Assembly (NCBI RefSeq): GCF_001028175.1
Contig: NZ_AEJF01000091.1
Coordinates: 36,847 to 100,846 of the forward strand
Origin: Caballeronia mineralivorans PML1(12)
GTDB lineage: Bacteria; Pseudomonadota; Gammaproteobacteria; Burkholderiales; Burkholderiaceae
Direction of reading: 5' to 3'
DNA: 64,000 nucleotides
Part shown: positions 36,579-46,186 of the stretch, one piece after another
Numbering within the stretch: the stretch's first letter is position 1
Layout of the letters: each line of letters begins with the position of its first letter
Program-made: the position numbers and the translations under genes
Notes under the pieces: generated by a model
What the model saw: the letters and a program-made list of their open reading frames with translations, nothing else
What the model was told of the DNA's origin: nothing
Databases searched by the model: none

Positions 36579-36914
36579 ATGACCATCATCATTCGGTTGA
36601 AACGCGTTTTATCGATGTCCGCAGCCGTGCTCGTCACGTCATTTGCCACTCACGCGACGTACGCGCAAACCATGAGCATGGGCTTAAGCCCGAACGACGA
36701 TATGCACGCAGCGGCCAACAGTACGAAATTGATGCCGAACGCGCCGCTCGGCAGCGAATATCCGACGCACGGCAATCAGCAAGCGGGCGAGTTGAACCTG
36801 AATCCCACCGATCCGCGGGCGCAGCTGGTCAACGGCTTGCCGAATAACACACAAAGCGGTGGTTATGGTTCACCGCTGGCGGGGAACAAGGCGAATGTGC
36901 CGCAGGGGTATTAG
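36579..36914 (+). CDS. small secreted protein
   Basis: 111 residues with a signal peptide (MTIIIRLKRVLSMSAAVLVT to about ATYA). Mature part is Asn/Pro/Gly-rich (NAPLGSEYPTHGNQQAGELN) with no Cys. Function unknown; Burkholderiaceae orphan. Confidence 0.72.
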   Translation: MTIIIRLKRVLSMSAAVLVTSFATHATYAQTMSMGLSPNDDMHAAANSTKLMPNAPLGSEYPTHGNQQAGELNLNPTDPRAQLVNGLPNNTQSGGYGSPLAGNKANVPQGY

Positions 36915-36938
36915 GGTTCGATTGGCCGAGCTCTGCGC

Positions 36939-37289
36939 TCATGCGTGTGCGAGAACATTGATGAGCTTGCCGAACGGATCGCGGACATAGAAACGTCGGA
37001 CGCCCCAGGGTTCATCGATAGGTCCGTATTCAATCGGGAAACCCGCGCTCTTCATGCGGTCGAACGCGGTATCGACGTCATCGACCTCAATCGACAGATC
37101 CGGCACCGGTGTGCCGGATCCGCCCTCAGAAGCCACGCTGATCTGCACGCTCATTTCTGTCTGCGAACCGTAAGTCTGGATCCAGCCGTGATCCATCAGC
37201 AGATCGAGACCCAGCACGTCCTGATAGAACCGTTTGGCCCGGGCGACATCTTGCGTTGCAATGTTGGTGACTATTCGTTTGACCTTCAT
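36939..37289 (-). CDS. VOC-family (glyoxalase/bleomycin-resistance) protein
   Basis: 116 residues with the classical babbab opening MKVKRIVTNIATQDVARAKR, FYQDVLGLDLLMDHGW, and closing YVRDPFGKLINVLAH. One vicinal-oxygen-chelate domain, so it functions as a dimer. Substrate unknown; often a putative lyase or resistance protein. Confidence 0.9.
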   Translation of the reverse strand: MKVKRIVTNIATQDVARAKRFYQDVLGLDLLMDHGWIQTYGSQTEMSVQISVASEGGSGTPVPDLSIEVDDVDTAFDRMKSAGFPIEYGPIDEPWGVRRFYVRDPFGKLINVLAHA

Positions 37290-37307
37290 CTCCGTTTTCC
37301 CCTTGCA

Positions 37308-37835
37308 TTACGGCGCCTTGAGCGGATCCGCGAGCGTTTTATACGGTAAAGGATTCGCCTTGGGATCGGTGGTCGTGTTGTCGATGACCTGGTCGACATC
37401 CGCCGTTTTTGCCAGCTCAGACAGGAATTTATCTTTGTCGAAACCGGGCGATATACAGCCTTGCACATAGATAAACCTACGCTGCAGCATCAGCCATAAC
37501 GACGATTGTTCGCGCCAATGTGTGGCGGGATTGATGGTGCTGAGCCGCCGCTGAACGGCTTCGGCTATCTCGGCATCGTAGCGATACGCATTGGACAAAC
37601 GACACCGCCCCTCCACCCAGCAGCTATTGCCGCGTTCGATGCGGTAATGCCCTTCGAGTAGCCACTCCTGTTCCGTCTCCAACGGTCCTAAAGGCGTTGG
37701 ACATTGCGGGATCGCTTTGGAAATCTGGAAAAACGGATCGTTTCCGCGGTTGCTGAGGGCGTCGTCGGCAAGCACTGACTGGATGGCAACCAGTGCCATC
37801 AAACACCACGCGCGGTACTGGATAAGCGGTTTCAT
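37308..37835 (-). CDS. secreted protein with a BON-like domain
   Basis: 175 residues with a signal peptide (MKPLIQYRAWCLMALVAIQS, cut near VLA). The second half, YDAEIAEAVQRRLSTIN then RFIYVQGCISPGFDKDKFLS, looks like a BON domain, a small phospholipid- or membrane-binding unit. Two Cys pairs possible. The assignment is tentative. Confidence 0.62.
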   Translation of the reverse strand: MKPLIQYRAWCLMALVAIQSVLADDALSNRGNDPFFQISKAIPQCPTPLGPLETEQEWLLEGHYRIERGNSCWVEGRCRLSNAYRYDAEIAEAVQRRLSTINPATHWREQSSLWLMLQRRFIYVQGCISPGFDKDKFLSELAKTADVDQVIDNTTTDPKANPLPYKTLADPLKAP

Positions 37836-38239
37836 CTTCTTGTACTCACACAGCTCCCAAGCGGCTACGTTAAACGGCGTAACGAATATAACCGATCGAA
37901 TCAGGCGCGCGAAAGTGGCTCATTGGTTCACGGCTCAATCCGCTGGCCGATTTCAAGCCCCCGTTGGCGGCATCGTGCTAGGTCATGGCTGCCCAGATCG
38001 TTCGCATATTGTTAGCGTCCCTAACTCTTTTACGTCATGTCCGACTCACTTTGCGTCGGTACGTGCAGCGCGTTAACGATTTCTTCATCTTGCGTCGATG
38101 GAGTTCCATGAAACGGCGTCGCAACATGGGCGGATGCGATCCGGACTGCGCACCGCACAAGCGTTGAACCGCTCGGTATCGCCTTTTTCGGCCAGCGATC
38201 TGCTGACCGTGTCCGACCTTCTTTTGTGGAGAACTCGAG
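37836..38239. other. intergenic region without a gene
   Basis: 404 bases between divergent genes. No coding frame is convincing. A promoter for the DUF4148 gene must lie in the second half. Confidence 0.45.
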
Positions 38240-38488
38240 ATGAAGACACTTAGAATCGTGGTGGCATGCGCAGCCACCCTCGTCGTTGGACAGGCATGGG
38301 CGCAAGAACAGGCTGCAACCATGGAAACCGCGCAGCCTGCGCAGGACGTCGGCGGCGTGACGGATATGTCCAGAAGCGATGCAGGAGCACCGAAGGGAAT
38401 TACCCGGCAACAGGTCTATCAAGACCTCCTTCGTTCGCAGCAATCCGGAGAGAAAGCCCGGTTGCAAGACCTTTATCACGGTCAGTGA
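38240..38488 (+). CDS. DUF4148 family secreted protein (second copy)
   Basis: 82 residues, signal peptide MKTLRIVVACAATLVVGQAW cut near AQA. Mature part contains KGITRQQVYQDLLRSQQSGE, a DUF4148 variant. Ribosome site GGAGA. Paralogue of the gene at 21313. Confidence 0.85.
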   Translation: MKTLRIVVACAATLVVGQAWAQEQAATMETAQPAQDVGGVTDMSRSDAGAPKGITRQQVYQDLLRSQQSGEKARLQDLYHGQ

Positions 38489-38525
38489 CGTGGTCAGGTG
38501 CTCGTATTCCGGACAACGGGGCGAG

Positions 38526-38563
38526 CCGGCACGCTGAGTTTTGCCAGGCGCTCAGCGTGCCGG
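38526..38563. terminator. large hairpin between convergent genes
   Basis: 13-base perfect stem CCGGCACGCTGAG / CTCAGCGTGCCGG with a T-rich 12-base loop, between the convergent DUF4148 and CadC-like genes. Confidence 0.7.
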
Positions 38564-38607
38564 GAATCCATGACCGGTTCATCTTTCTCCAACGCGTCCG
38601 GCACCCC

Positions 38608-40368
38608 TCAATAGCCAATCCTCTTTTCGACATTGCGAAACCGCCCGGTTGACCGGTATCGATCAAACCACGCATTCGTACGAAGTTCGCACAGCCGAGA
38701 CGAGCGTTCGGCAAGCGCTGCGTCAAGCCAATGAAACATCTCGTCCTGCCTCCCCAGCCGGGCGTAGATCTCCGCAAACAGCAGCGGCGATACATAACCC
38801 CTCTGCCGCCGCGCCAGCAAATCCTGCAAGAACCATTGCAGGAGCGTGTCATAACCACCCGCTTCCCACACCGTCCGGATCATCTCCGCCCGAGCGAATT
38901 CGTTACACCGCGTCAGCGCGTCGAGGGTCGCCTCGACCGCCTCCTTGTGCATGCCCTGCACTTCGAACGCGATCGACAGCACCTGATAGATCAGCGACGA
39001 CCGGTTGCCATTCCCGTCGGCGAGGAACTCCCTGATGACCTCCTGGTACCGGCCCGATTGCACCATGCCGAATATTCGTGAGCCTTCAAAGCCGAGCGGA
39101 TCGAAGCGCTCGGCACGCTCGAACTGCGCGTGTCCTTCCGCCTCTCGTCCAAGCACCAGCAACAGTCTCGCGTAGAGGCGGCTGGTTTCAGCGTGGTTGG
39201 GATTCAGACGCAGCGCTTCGAGAAATTCCTCCTCTGCCCGGCGCCAGTCCCAGTCGTAGAAATAGTGCACGCCGGCCAGTGCCTGATGGGCTTCAGGCAG
39301 GTCCGGGTCCAGTTCCAATGCCCGAAGCGCGGTTTCCCGCGCTTTCGGATAACCTTGCGACGGTGCAAAAAGGCCGTGCGTCGCGGTCGATCCATAGATA
39401 TTCGACAAGCCGACGTAACCCAGCGCGTAGGTCGGATCACGCTCGATGGCGGTCTCGAAGTAGCCGAGCGCGCGGGTGAAGTCCTCGCCGCTCAGCGCGT
39501 GGTGGGCGGCAAATCCCGCGTGGAAATGAACGCGACGGGTCCAGTAGTACCGGCCGCGCAGGTACGCGTCGTGGGCCGCCGGATCGATGGGAAACCGTCT
39601 TGCCAGCATATGCTGCTGCTGTTCAGCGAGCGTCGGCGACACTTCACGGGCCAGCGCAGTCCCAACCTCTTTCTGACTATCCAGCGCGCCCTGTGCCACC
39701 GGTTCATAGGCGCGGCCCCAGATTTGCGCCTGGTCGGTACAGCGAATCAACTGCGCCAGGATGCGAACCCGCCCTCCCTCCCGCGTGATCGAACCTTCCA
39801 GCACATAGTCGACAGCCAGCTCGTGCGCCATCTCCGCAATGCTTTTGTTGGAGCGCCGGTAACGCGCGGCGGTTGTCCTCGCGATGACGTAGATCTGCTC
39901 GGGATGCAGCACGCCAATGTTGGCGGAAGTCTCGTCTGCGAGCGCATCGCAGAAGCTGTCCTGGGTCGGATCGCCGCTCTTGTTTTCAAAGGGCAAGACC
40001 AGCACGCGAACGGCGGCGGGCGCGGCGGTCAGCGGTTCCGCGGACGACGTTCGCACGCCATCGAGACGATACCCCTTGCCCTTGATAGTAAGCAGATACT
40101 TCGGGTCGTCAGGATTTTCGCCAAGCGCGATCCGGATCTTCCGGATCGCCGTATTAATACTGTTGTCTGTGTCCCGGAAAGCGTTGCCGCGCCATAGCGT
40201 CCTGACAATGTCGGCACGCGTCACGAGTTCGCCGCCACGGGACACCATGAAAATCAGCAACTCCATCGGCAAGCGTTCAAGACGAATGTGCTGCCCCGCG
40301 CGGCGCAGTTCGTAGCGCTCGATGTCGAGCTCTACGTTTCCGATCGTGATGGGTTCGTGTGTCTTCAT
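38608..40368 (-). CDS. CadC-type winged-helix regulator with TPR repeats
   Basis: 586 residues from MKTHEPITIGNVELDIERYE with GGAGG upstream. The first 100 residues are an OmpR/PhoB-type winged helix (ERLPMELLIFMVSRGGELVT, then NSINTAIRKIRIALGENPDD). Next is a TolB-like segment (VLVLPFENKSGDPTQDSFCD), then TPR repeats (ALGYFETAIERDPTYALGYV and others). There is no membrane helix of the CadC type, so it is a soluble ATP-independent regulator with a TPR sensing/scaffold region. Convergent with DUF4148; upstream gene is an MFS permease transcribed the same way, its possible operon partner or target. Confidence 0.9.
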   Translation of the reverse strand: MKTHEPITIGNVELDIERYELRRAGQHIRLERLPMELLIFMVSRGGELVTRADIVRTLWRGNAFRDTDNSINTAIRKIRIALGENPDDPKYLLTIKGKGYRLDGVRTSSAEPLTAAPAAVRVLVLPFENKSGDPTQDSFCDALADETSANIGVLHPEQIYVIARTTAARYRRSNKSIAEMAHELAVDYVLEGSITREGGRVRILAQLIRCTDQAQIWGRAYEPVAQGALDSQKEVGTALAREVSPTLAEQQQHMLARRFPIDPAAHDAYLRGRYYWTRRVHFHAGFAAHHALSGEDFTRALGYFETAIERDPTYALGYVGLSNIYGSTATHGLFAPSQGYPKARETALRALELDPDLPEAHQALAGVHYFYDWDWRRAEEEFLEALRLNPNHAETSRLYARLLLVLGREAEGHAQFERAERFDPLGFEGSRIFGMVQSGRYQEVIREFLADGNGNRSSLIYQVLSIAFEVQGMHKEAVEATLDALTRCNEFARAEMIRTVWEAGGYDTLLQWFLQDLLARRQRGYVSPLLFAEIYARLGRQDEMFHWLDAALAERSSRLCELRTNAWFDRYRSTGRFRNVEKRIGY

Positions 40369-40402
40369 GTGCCCTCCAGCGAGATCGATTCTTGTGTGCG
40401 CT

Positions 40403-41692
40403 TTACAAAGCGCCAACGTCTCCTCTGGTCTCTTTCATCCCGAAAGACGCCATGAATGCGAGCGTCGCGCACAGCATCATGAACAGTGCGGGTGCCGGAG
40501 GCCAGTGCGTTCGGGTTACCAGAACGCTGGCAATCAGGGGCGCCGTTCCTATCGATGCAGCCAGACCGAGATTCATCGCGGTGCCCACGCCGCTGAAACG
40601 CACACCGACTGGAAAGAGCTCGGCGATCGCACAGGCGAAGGTTCCATTGGCGAACGAAGCAACCATGCCTGCCATCACGAACAACACGGGCAGGCTGGCC
40701 TGATGACGGGCGACTGTCACATAGAAAACGGGGCCGAACAGCGCCGATAACACGGCGCCTAGTCGAAAAACATAACGTCGCGGCAGCACGTCACCCATAC
40801 GCGCCGTGACCAGGATGCACGCCGAGACAACGATCACGTACAGCGTCTGCGCCATCGCGATCCGCTGGGGGTCGTAGCCAAGCTGCCGGAGATAGGTGGG
40901 CATGTGCGCGACGAACAGGCCATTGGATGCTCCCACCAGTACCGTTGCCGCAATGCCTGTCGCAAGGGGCTTGAGATGCTCGCGAAACAACACGGCGAGC
41001 GGCTCCCTATGCCGCGCACCGACGGTTTGCGCATATTCGTTCGTCTCCATCAGACTACGGCGCAGAACGAAACTGAGCAGCCCGATAACGCCACCCAGCA
41101 GAAAACCGATGCGCCATCCGATCGAGCTGACTTGGTCCGGCGTGAACACCATTTGTACCGTCAGGTTGATTCCCGCGGCAAGCAGCAACGCCATGTTGAC
41201 GGCGAAAAACACCATGCCGCATAAGACGCCGTGGTTCTCGCGCGTTATTTCCACGGCGTAGACGACCGCGCCGGGCAATTCGCCGCCCACACAAAAACCC
41301 TGCGTAAGGCGCAGCAGAAGCAAAAACACGGTGGCCATCATGCCCCACGCACGGTATGAAGGGAGCATTCCAATGAGCAGGGTGGCGACCGCTGCCACCA
41401 TCGCCGAGACGGTGAAGACGGAACGCCGTCCGTATTTATCGCCGAGACGGCCGAGGAAAATTCCGCCTATCGGTCTTGAGAGATTACCAATTGCAAGGAC
41501 CGCGAACGACAGCGTATCCGCCGACATGCCGGCGTTGATCGGAAAAAACTCGCGGCCTATCTCGTGTGCGAAGAATCCATAGACGACAAAGTCGAAAGTC
41601 TCAAGCGCGCCCCCAACGCTGACGAGCAAGATCGTCCAGCGCTGGCGGGCAGTCATCATCTCGTTTCGGATCGGGAGAGAATCGTCGAGCAT
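40403..41692 (-). CDS. MFS transporter, MHS-type
   Basis: 429 residues from MLDDSLPIRNEMMTARQRWT behind GAGGAGG. Twelve membrane helices; the MFS motif A is present as GRLGDKYGRRSVFTVSA, and DFVVYGFFAHEIGREFFP is characteristic of the metabolite:H+ symporter family (ProP, KgtP, ShiA). Substrate not clear; organic acid or betaine likely. Thirty-four bases separate it from the following regulator gene, so they may be co-transcribed. Confidence 0.93.
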   Translation of the reverse strand: MLDDSLPIRNEMMTARQRWTILLVSVGGALETFDFVVYGFFAHEIGREFFPINAGMSADTLSFAVLAIGNLSRPIGGIFLGRLGDKYGRRSVFTVSAMVAAVATLLIGMLPSYRAWGMMATVFLLLLRLTQGFCVGGELPGAVVYAVEITRENHGVLCGMVFFAVNMALLLAAGINLTVQMVFTPDQVSSIGWRIGFLLGGVIGLLSFVLRRSLMETNEYAQTVGARHREPLAVLFREHLKPLATGIAATVLVGASNGLFVAHMPTYLRQLGYDPQRIAMAQTLYVIVVSACILVTARMGDVLPRRYVFRLGAVLSALFGPVFYVTVARHQASLPVLFVMAGMVASFANGTFACAIAELFPVGVRFSGVGTAMNLGLAASIGTAPLIASVLVTRTHWPPAPALFMMLCATLAFMASFGMKETRGDVGAL

Positions 41693-42151
41693 AGTCCTCC
41701 TCGAATCATCGGGCACGCAACGCCGTGCAGGGACTAGATCGCCTCACAGCGTTTTCCGCGTGTGAGTGCTGACGCTCTACTATCCTAGGACGCGACCGCA
41801 TGCCATATCCGCCATTCTGGTAAGAATGTTGGCCGACGCCCGGGGATGGTGCATGGAGTGGAATATGCAGTGAGGGCTAGTTGGAGCGACGCGCTTGCAT
41901 GTGGCTCATTGCCAAGCCAATGTCTCCAGTGGCCTGGCATTCCGGTTCCGGAAGAGAGGTTTGCTTAGCGCGGATAGATGCCCTTGGCACGGTGTTGATC
42001 TCAGGTCGTCTCACACTGCGCGTATAAGCTAAGCACCCCGACACTTGTTCATGGATGCGGCGCAATCTAGCGCGCCTTGCGTGATATTGCACCGGATCGG
42101 ACCGACGCTTATTTGCCCGCGATAAGGGCCGGTCCCGTGCATGAAACCAGA
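41693..42151. other. intergenic region without a gene
   Basis: 459 bases. A 71-codon minus-strand frame (41877-42092) is open but lacks coding character. Likely holds the promoter of the MFS gene. Confidence 0.45.
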
Positions 42152-43354
42152 TTACTTCACTAGCAAGCGCGTCCGGATAAAACCGGGTTCCTTGCCCAGC
42201 GCCTGTATCAACTCGCTGGAGGGCGCTTTATCCAGGTCCGTTACCACGTAGCCGGTCTCGCCCTGGGTCTGCAGATGCTGGGCAACAATGTTGGCGCCCT
42301 CTCCGGCAAGCCGCGTATTAAGCGTGGCGAGCGCACCCGGAGCATTGCCGTGGACGTTGAGCAGACGCGCGGGCGCGTCCAATGGTCCCGGATTGACATG
42401 TGGAAAATTGACCGATCCCACGGTGTCGCCTGTCGTCAAAAACGAAATGAGTTTGGTCGCGACTTCGGTCCCGATGTTTTCCTGCGCTTCCTCGGTGCTA
42501 CCGCCCACATGCGGCGTCAAGATCACATTCGGCAGGTGCTGAAGCACGCTTTTGAAGATGTCGGCGTTGGTCTTGGGCTCCTCCGGGAATACGTCGATGG
42601 CAGCCCCGCCCAGCCGCTTGGCCTGCAGCGCTTGCGCGAGCGCGTCGATATCGACGACCGAACCGCGCGATGCATTGATCAGGATCGCGCCGGCTTTGAA
42701 ACACGCAAGCGTTGCTGCATCGATCATGCGGTTCGTCTGGGGTGTCGCCGGTACGTGGAGCGTCACGACATCCGCGTGCGATACCGCGTCGACAAGCGAT
42801 TGTGCCGCGCGAGCGGAGCCCAGCGACAACCGCGCTTGCACGTCGTAATACACGACCCGCATTCCCATTGCTTCGGCAAGCACGCCGACCTGCGATCCAA
42901 TATTCCCATATCCCACGATCGCGATGGTCTTGCCCCGCGTTTCGAACGATCCGCTCGCGCCCTTGGCCCATGCCCCGGCATGCGCCAGCACGCTCTTCTC
43001 CGGCACGCGGCGCAGCAGCAAGATGGCTTCGGCAATCACCAGTTCAGCCACCGAACGCGTATTCGAAAACGGCGCGTTGAAAACCGGGATCCCCGCGTGC
43101 GCAGCCGCGATCAGATCGACCTGCGAGGTTCCAATGCAGAAGCAGCCTATTGCGAGCAGATGACGCGCGGCATCGATTTCCTCGCGCCGGAGATGCGTTG
43201 CCGATCGAATTCCGATCAGGTTATGTGCTTGAAGTGCACGCGTTAATTCCCCGCCGGCGAGCGCACCCGCGCGACGCTCGACCTCCAGTTTCGCTTCGCT
43301 GAAACGCGCAACCGCGGTGTCGTGGATATTTTCGAGTAGAAGAACAGAGGTCAT
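42152..43354 (-). CDS. serA: D-3-phosphoglycerate dehydrogenase-like enzyme (SerA type, ACT domain)
   Basis: 400 residues. The N-terminal and central parts are a D-2-hydroxyacid dehydrogenase: NAD loop VGYGNIGSQVGVLAE, active-site Arg in INASRGSVVDIDAL, Glu in DVFPEEPKTN and His in TPHVGGSTEEAQ. The C-terminal 80 residues form an ACT domain (LLNVHGNAPGALATLNTRLA), as in E. coli SerA, which binds serine for feedback control. It would oxidise 3-phosphoglycerate in serine synthesis; in this context it may instead act on another 2-hydroxyacid. The divergent AraC regulator may control it. Confidence 0.9.
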   Translation of the reverse strand: MTSVLLLENIHDTAVARFSEAKLEVERRAGALAGGELTRALQAHNLIGIRSATHLRREEIDAARHLLAIGCFCIGTSQVDLIAAAHAGIPVFNAPFSNTRSVAELVIAEAILLLRRVPEKSVLAHAGAWAKGASGSFETRGKTIAIVGYGNIGSQVGVLAEAMGMRVVYYDVQARLSLGSARAAQSLVDAVSHADVVTLHVPATPQTNRMIDAATLACFKAGAILINASRGSVVDIDALAQALQAKRLGGAAIDVFPEEPKTNADIFKSVLQHLPNVILTPHVGGSTEEAQENIGTEVATKLISFLTTGDTVGSVNFPHVNPGPLDAPARLLNVHGNAPGALATLNTRLAGEGANIVAQHLQTQGETGYVVTDLDKAPSSELIQALGKEPGFIRTRLLVK

Positions 43355-43652
43355 AGAACGCTTATAGGTCAGTGACGTGGGCCATTCATATGCCCAGCAG
43401 GTGGTGTCCGCGTGATGTCCGCATTTTTCATGGCTTCGATCACGCCGGACGAATCGGCGCCCAAGCTTCAGGCATCACGATGATGTTACCGCTTGCAGGA
43501 CATTCATATTTTCCACCCTACTGTTCATGTGGCTTTTGGGCTCTCGTGTTGATGGAAGGCCTTAGCGAGAATAGGGTCAACTGGCTAAAGGCAGATCGTT
43601 AAGCGAAGCGGTATCCTTGGCGTTTGTTCACGCAGAACCCGGAAAGGAGTTC

Positions 43653-44609
43653 ATGCCAATGAGCGCGTTCGCCAAACGCACGTCCCGTACCTACGCAATG
43701 CCCGAACGAAGCGACCGCCTCGACTTCTATATTCGCGACCAGACCTTGCGCTCAGCCATCACGGAACCGCACAAGCACGACTACTTCCAGATCCAGATCA
43801 ATCTGGGTGGCGATACAAAGCAACAGATCGGCGATGTAACCCGTCCGTTCCCAACCGGTTCCGTCGCCTTCATCGCGCCGCACCGGCTGCATATGATTCC
43901 TCACCCTGAACACTCGCGGTTCATCGTGATCAACTTTGCGCTGGACTTCCTCGGCCTGGATGTCGATGCAGTCGATGGCCGGATCGACCTCGGCAGTATT
44001 CCCGTCATCCGCTTTCCGGAGCTAGCGCCTTTTCGCTTTCAAGACGAGATGGATTTCAAGCTGACCGATTCCGATCTCGTCGAGGTCGAACGTATCGTTC
44101 ACCTCATGATGGAGATAGACAGTGCACGCGGGTTTGGCGCGACCAGCCGGCTTCGCGGTTATCTCCTGCAATTGATAGGACTGGTTTGCACGAGATACGC
44201 GGACCCGCTTCTGCGGCTGGCGGCGCTCAACGAGCGCGCAGTCAGCCGCCGCGACTCCATCAGCAAAGTGATGCGCCATGTTCTGGAGAATCTAGAAGAC
44301 GACACGCTATCGCTAGGATCGGCAGCCGATGCAGCCGCGTTGACACCCGGTTATGTGGCCCGCCTGATGAAAAAAGAGACCGGCAGAACCTTTGTGCAAT
44401 GGGTTACGGATCAAAGAATCAGCCGGGCGAAAGCGTTGCTTGCGGACGATACACGCCGCGTCAAAGACATCGCGTTCGTGGTCGGCTTTCGCGACGAGGC
44501 TTATTTCACCAGACGCTTTCGCCAGGCTGTGGGAACATCTCCTACGGAATACCGTGCGTTGCAATTCGAGTTAACGGCTGTTGCGCAGCCTATAGGTATC
44601 CTGCGGTAA
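43653..44609 (+). CDS. AraC family transcriptional regulator
   Basis: 318 residues from MPMSAFAKRTSRTYAMPERS (43653, GGAAAGGAG five bases upstream; the ATG at 43617 lacks a site). The first half is a cupin-like ligand domain (EPHKHDYFQIQINLGGDTKQ). The C-terminal 100 residues are the two AraC helix-turn-helix units, ending VKDIAFVVGFRDEAYFTRRF and GTSPTEYRAL. Divergent from serA and followed by a FAH-family gene; either could be its target. Confidence 0.92.
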   Translation: MPMSAFAKRTSRTYAMPERSDRLDFYIRDQTLRSAITEPHKHDYFQIQINLGGDTKQQIGDVTRPFPTGSVAFIAPHRLHMIPHPEHSRFIVINFALDFLGLDVDAVDGRIDLGSIPVIRFPELAPFRFQDEMDFKLTDSDLVEVERIVHLMMEIDSARGFGATSRLRGYLLQLIGLVCTRYADPLLRLAALNERAVSRRDSISKVMRHVLENLEDDTLSLGSAADAAALTPGYVARLMKKETGRTFVQWVTDQRISRAKALLADDTRRVKDIAFVVGFRDEAYFTRRFRQAVGTSPTEYRALQFELTAVAQPIGILR

Positions 44610-44743
44610 CCCGGCCGGAAATAGAGCAATTTAATCCAAGGCGTGGGGCGGATTTGTCCTGCACGGGACAGTGCGCGAAGCATATTGTTTGTGGGTGTCG
44701 CGGTAGTCCGCGCCAAACAACCTCTACCTTCGAGTTCGCCGAT

Positions 44744-45445
44744 ATGACCGAATACGCCTTTCCCGCTCCCCAGACCGTCGCTGTGCCCGTCGCCGGCTCG
44801 AGCGCCTCCTTTGCTGTACGCCGGGTCTTTTGCGTCGGGCGCAATTACGCCGATCATGCACGCGAGATGGGAGCCAACCCCGACCGCGAACCGCCGTTCT
44901 TCTTTACAAAGCCCGCCGATGCCGTCGTGCCCGCGGCGGGAACACTCGCGTACCCGATGTTGACCGAGGATCTGCATCACGAGATAGAGATGGTCATTGC
45001 CATCGGAAAAGAGGGTCGGCAGATCGAACCGCAGGACGCACTATCGTACGTATTCGGATACTGCGTTGGCGTGGATCTTACGCGGCGCGACCTGCAAGCG
45101 GTCGCGAAGAAGATGAGCCGTCCGTGGGACTGGGCCAAAGGCTTCGACGAATCTGCGCCGGTAACACCCATCCGACGTGCCACGGAAATCGGTCATCCGG
45201 GTAGCGGCGCCATCTGGTTGTCCGTCAATGGCGAGACGCGGCAAACGGGCGATCTCGGCGATATGATCTGGCCGGTAGCGGACATCGTCAGCCACGTCTC
45301 GCAAGCGGTTGTCATCAAGCCCGGCGATCTGATTTTTACCGGCACGCCGGCGGGTGTCGGCGCGTTGAAGCCCGGCGATAAAGTCGCTGGCGGTGTTGAT
45401 GGGATTGCAGAATTCCACTTCGAAATTGGCGGCGCTCAAGGCTGA
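44744..45445 (+). CDS. fumarylacetoacetate hydrolase (FAHD1-like) family enzyme
   Basis: 233 residues from MTEYAFPAPQTVAVPVAGSS. Metal ligands are visible in HHEIEMVIAIGK (E-x-E) and GYCVGVDLTRRDLQ (D), and the end has KPGDLIFTGTPAGVG. The set fits small FAH-family enzymes such as fumarylpyruvate hydrolase, acylpyruvase or oxaloacetate decarboxylase. No weak ribosome site at the start, but the family begins here. Located directly after the AraC regulator. Confidence 0.9.
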   Translation: MTEYAFPAPQTVAVPVAGSSASFAVRRVFCVGRNYADHAREMGANPDREPPFFFTKPADAVVPAAGTLAYPMLTEDLHHEIEMVIAIGKEGRQIEPQDALSYVFGYCVGVDLTRRDLQAVAKKMSRPWDWAKGFDESAPVTPIRRATEIGHPGSGAIWLSVNGETRQTGDLGDMIWPVADIVSHVSQAVVIKPGDLIFTGTPAGVGALKPGDKVAGGVDGIAEFHFEIGGAQG

Positions 45446-45641
45446 ACTTGGCGGCCTTTGCTCACCTTGACGCCGCTTTCCGCCGACCGTCTTCCTGGTT
45501 TATATCGAGTTCATGTGCAGCGCTCCCGAATACTCTCACCTAAGCATCGCTGACGAGTTTTCACTGTGGCTAAGCGCGGCTACGATGCGCTGATTTTCAC
45601 GACACGAGACGCAGGCAGCGAAGACGTTCGGAGAAATCGAC

Positions 45642-46181
45642 TCAACGGCCGGTTAAGACGCGCTCGCCAATTCGCTTCCAATAGATTCTGGTCCCGGTCA
45701 GCCCTCCATGCGGCTTTAGCGCATAGTCCGGAATCTCTCCGGCAAGAGTGAACCCGAGGCGTTCGTAGAGCGTCGATGCCCCGCCATCGGTGGCGGTGTC
45801 CAGGACCAGTAGCGTGCGCCCGCGCTTCACGGCCAGGTCCTCGGCAACCTGCATCAGCAACGTTGCCACACCTCGCCCCCGATGACTCAGGCAAGTCATC
45901 AGCTTGGCAATTTCGGCCCGATGCGGCTGATTGAGCGGACAGTCGAGCAACAGGGTGACCGTTCCGACCAGCATCTCACTGTCCCAGGCACCCAGAACAA
46001 TTCGCTCGCCGCGAGTCGCTGCCGCCAGTGCGTCGGACCAGAACGCTTCTGCCACTTCAGGTTGCAGCGGGTGCATGAAGCTGACCGAGCCGCCGTTAGC
46101 CACGGTCTCCATCAAGAGACCGCTGAGCATCTTGCAGGGCTTCGACGAAGCGCTTAGTTCGCTGATTTCAATCTTTGACAT
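45642..46181 (-). CDS. GNAT family N-acetyltransferase
   Basis: 179 residues. The acetyl-CoA loop is CLSHRGRGVATLLMQVAEDL (R/Q-x-x-G-x-G/A), about residues 100-115, followed by LLVLDTATDGGASTLYERLG, the usual GNAT motif B. It starts six bases after the end of the XRE-cupin gene, so they are one transcript. Acceptor substrate unknown. Confidence 0.92.
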   Translation of the reverse strand: MSKIEISELSASSKPCKMLSGLLMETVANGGSVSFMHPLQPEVAEAFWSDALAAATRGERIVLGAWDSEMLVGTVTLLLDCPLNQPHRAEIAKLMTCLSHRGRGVATLLMQVAEDLAVKRGRTLLVLDTATDGGASTLYERLGFTLAGEIPDYALKPHGGLTGTRIYWKRIGERVLTGR

Positions 46182-46186
46182 GGCGG

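Noticed and set aside
36185..36649. N-terminal extension of the second kinase to 36649
   Set aside because: Contains the antisense of a DUF1289 gene and lacks a ribosome site; GAF domain starts near 36184.
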